Shown here in pieces: positions 62,550 to 64,000 of a stretch of DNA of 64,000 nt. The position numbers and the translations under genes were made by a program. Position 1 is the stretch's first letter. Each line of letters begins with the position of its first letter. The DNA is from Flavobacteriia bacterium. Its GTDB lineage: Bacteria > Bacteroidota > Bacteroidia > Flavobacteriales_D > Crocinitomicaceae. The notes beneath the pieces were generated by a model that was given only the letters and a program-made list of their open reading frames with translations, was not told where the DNA came from and did no database searches. Location of the stretch: NCBI GenBank assembly GCA_947464135.1, contig CANHVK010000002.1, positions 1-64,000 of the forward strand, in the 5' to 3' direction.

Positions 62550-64000
62550 TCAATAAAGAACTTTTATAAAAGTACCAATCACTTTCAAGCTAATTGTTTC
62601 ATCATCGGTCAAAGTTATTGGTTCAAAATCCAATGTAGATTTTGGTAATAGTTTAATTTCTAGATGAGACCAAGAATCTTCAGAAATGATTTTTTTACTT
62701 GAATATTCTTTAATAGTATAATTTCCACCCATTTCAATATCAGTATAATCTAACATTTCAACTAGCGTAATCAATCCGTTTCTACTACCTCCATTATATT
62801 TTTCAAAAAGACAAATTGAATTATTTGGTATTATTTTATTCATTGATTCCCCAACAACCCTACAAGCAAAATAATTTTCATTTTTATAGGACTCTCCTTC
62901 TTCCAATTCTAAATATTGAATTTGAGTAGATTGTTGATATTCAGAAAAGCTTCCTGCTGAAATTTTTAAATCATAAAATGGAATTGTAAACTCGTTTGGA
63001 TCATTTAATATTTTTGGGGTATTAATAATTTCTAATGGTTGATTTTTTGGCATAAACTTATGAAAATAAGCTCTTAAATTCGGATTACATACATAAAAAA
63101 AAGTGCCTTTTATTCCTCTTAAAGATATTGTTCTATAAATATTTAATATATAATTCTTTAAAATTAATTCATCGGTTACTGTATTCTTACCTGCTTTATC
63201 TTTATATCTTTCTTTATAAATTACGAATGAATTAGTGTTAAAATCATAATCAAGTTCTGGTCCAATTATTACACCTGTATAATTCAAATCGTATCCTTGA
63301 GTTGTGTGTATGCATCCAACTTCATTGATAGAGTTTGGAGTATTTACCCAATCAACAGCAACACTATTCCACTTTAGTTTTGTTTCATCTATAATAATGT
63401 CAAATGCTTTTTCATCTTTATTAGTTAACCATTCCCATGCATAACCTGCTACTAATCGAGATAAACCATCTATGGATTCCTTTTTATGAATTTCATCAAC
63501 CATTTGTTGAATATCATCGAATATAAAACATTCATAATCTATATTTTGAATTGGATTCGGTGTAGTGTCGTCTGAAAATAATTCACCAATAAAACTTACA
63601 TATTCATTACCTCCTCTACATCTAAATTGTGTTTTTAAGGTTTCTTTTCGAGTAAATGGTTGATTTTCTAATTCAATAAACTTTTCTCTTAATGTATCTG
63701 ATGGTTTAATCGACTGAAATTGGTCATAAAACAACAATGTTTTTTTAGATTGGATAAGCAACCAATCAAGTTCTGAAGCATTTAATTTATCCAAACCAAA
63801 TAAATTACATATATCATCAAATGGCTTAAAGTAAGGTCCAAGGTTCACTCTTCTCCTTAATCTATGTCCCTCATCAACAATTACTAAATCAAATTTTTGT
63901 TTTGCCAAATCTGATGGTCCAATTACCATTTTTGGTGATAGTCCTTGAATATTTTTAAAAACTTTAGAAATCGTTTTACGAAACGAAGCCATAGGTATTA
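62550..64000 (-). CDS. DUF2075 helicase-like protein with C-terminal S24 (LexA-like) peptidase domain (partial, 5' end outside)
   Basis: The frame is open to the window edge, so the N-terminus (including Walker A) lies beyond. Numbered from Met at 63992, Walker B is LVIVDEGHRL near 37. The DUF2075 helicase-type motifs YDQFQSIKP near 89, LKTQFRCRGGNEYV near 119, GCIHTTQGYDLNYTGVIIGPEL near 226 and NIYRTISLRGIKGTFFYV near 284 follow. From about 343 the protein changes to an S24 peptidase fold: YDLKISAGSFSEYQQ, then VVGESMNKIIPNNSICLFEKY with the likely nucleophile S383, and GNYTIKEY with the likely general-base K428. DUF2075 proteins are often near restriction systems. An S24 fusion is unusual. 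Confidence 0.85.
   Translation of the reverse strand, partial: IPMASFRKTISKVFKNIQGLSPKMVIGPSDLAKQKFDLVIVDEGHRLRRRVNLGPYFKPFDDICNLFGLDKLNASELDWLLIQSKKTLLFYDQFQSIKPSDTLREKFIELENQPFTRKETLKTQFRCRGGNEYVSFIGELFSDDTTPNPIQNIDYECFIFDDIQQMVDEIHKKESIDGLSRLVAGYAWEWLTNKDEKAFDIIIDETKLKWNSVAVDWVNTPNSINEVGCIHTTQGYDLNYTGVIIGPELDYDFNTNSFVIYKERYKDKAGKNTVTDELILKNYILNIYRTISLRGIKGTFFYVCNPNLRAYFHKFMPKNQPLEIINTPKILNDPNEFTIPFYDLKISAGSFSEYQQSTQIQYLELEEGESYKNENYFACRVVGESMNKIIPNNSICLFEKYNGGSRNGLITLVEMLDYTDIEMGGNYTIKEYSSKKIISEDSWSHLEIKLLPKSTLDFEPITLTDDETISLKVIGTFIKVLY

Noticed and set aside
62550..64000. Prophage repressor
   Set aside because: An S24 domain suggested a phage repressor, but it is fused to helicase motifs and no phage structural or integrase genes are in the window.
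1..64000. tRNA, rRNA or known riboswitch genes
   Set aside because: I looked through the intergenic gaps and saw no cloverleaf, rRNA core or recognisable riboswitch. Most gaps are under 250 bases and AT-rich. A covariance-model search would be needed to exclude small RNAs.

Overview
The window is low-GC chromosomal DNA from a bacterium of the phylum Bacteroidota, most likely order Flavobacteriales. A member of or near Crocinitomicaceae is my guess only. The evidence is a giant type IX secretion barrel protein of the SprA/Sov type, the gene order malic enzyme-ruvA-sprA, and the absence of clear Shine-Dalgarno sites. In addition, TAnnTTTG promoter elements (the Bacteroidota -7 consensus) lie shortly upstream of more than a dozen genes. 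No rRNA, tRNA or complete insertion sequence was seen.

Layout. 1-12.5 kb holds the end of maeB, then ruvA, sprA, tatA, gatA, a LysM lytic transglycosylase and a GT2 glycosyltransferase. 12.5-18.4 kb holds a GT9 heptosyltransferase-like gene, a small lipoprotein, then leftward genes for a TIGR01777 epimerase-like protein, an LD-carboxypeptidase and the feoA-feoB-FeoB-associated iron uptake operon. 18.4-20.6 kb holds gcvH, a decayed gene fragment, a tandem palindromic repeat and a DUF4143 ATPase. 20.6-30.2 kb is leftward: purM-prfA-lipoprotein-two envelope proteins, then a large outer-membrane protein. 30.3-36.2 kb holds an M20 dipeptidase, a LEA-type lipoprotein, mtnB-like, a propionyl-CoA carboxylase beta subunit and an acyltransferase, separated by REP-like intergenic elements. 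36-47 kb holds a serine hydrolase, lipB, kup, prfB, an alpha/beta hydrolase, a metal-binding lipoprotein, bcp, recA, an aspartate kinase and a CvpA-like gene. 47-59.4 kb holds a peroxiredoxin, pyrophosphatase, a Fic protein, a LolC/E-like permease, NamZ-like, an SGNH hydrolase, ribF, an LRR protein, dusB, a CDF transporter, dgkA and a methyltransferase.

The last 4.5 kb (59.5-64 kb) is the accessory region. A flavin monooxygenase gene is followed by leftward RhuM (split by a -1 shift at a T TTT TTA heptamer), a DUF1016/YhcG nuclease-family gene that has lost its catalytic part, and a helicase-like DUF2075 protein ending in an S24 (LexA-like) protease domain. RhuM and YhcG share an almost identical upstream sequence, and a diverged copy of the monooxygenase 3' end lies between them. 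This looks like a worn defence or restriction-modification island and is the best place to look for something new.

How the genes work together: most of the window is housekeeping. Envelope biogenesis recurs throughout (SprA, TatA, transglycosylase, glycosyltransferases, LD-carboxypeptidase, NamZ, LolC/E-like, DgkA). Translation (gatA, prfA, prfB, dusB) and cofactors (lipB with gcvH; ribF with the flavin enzymes) are also represented.
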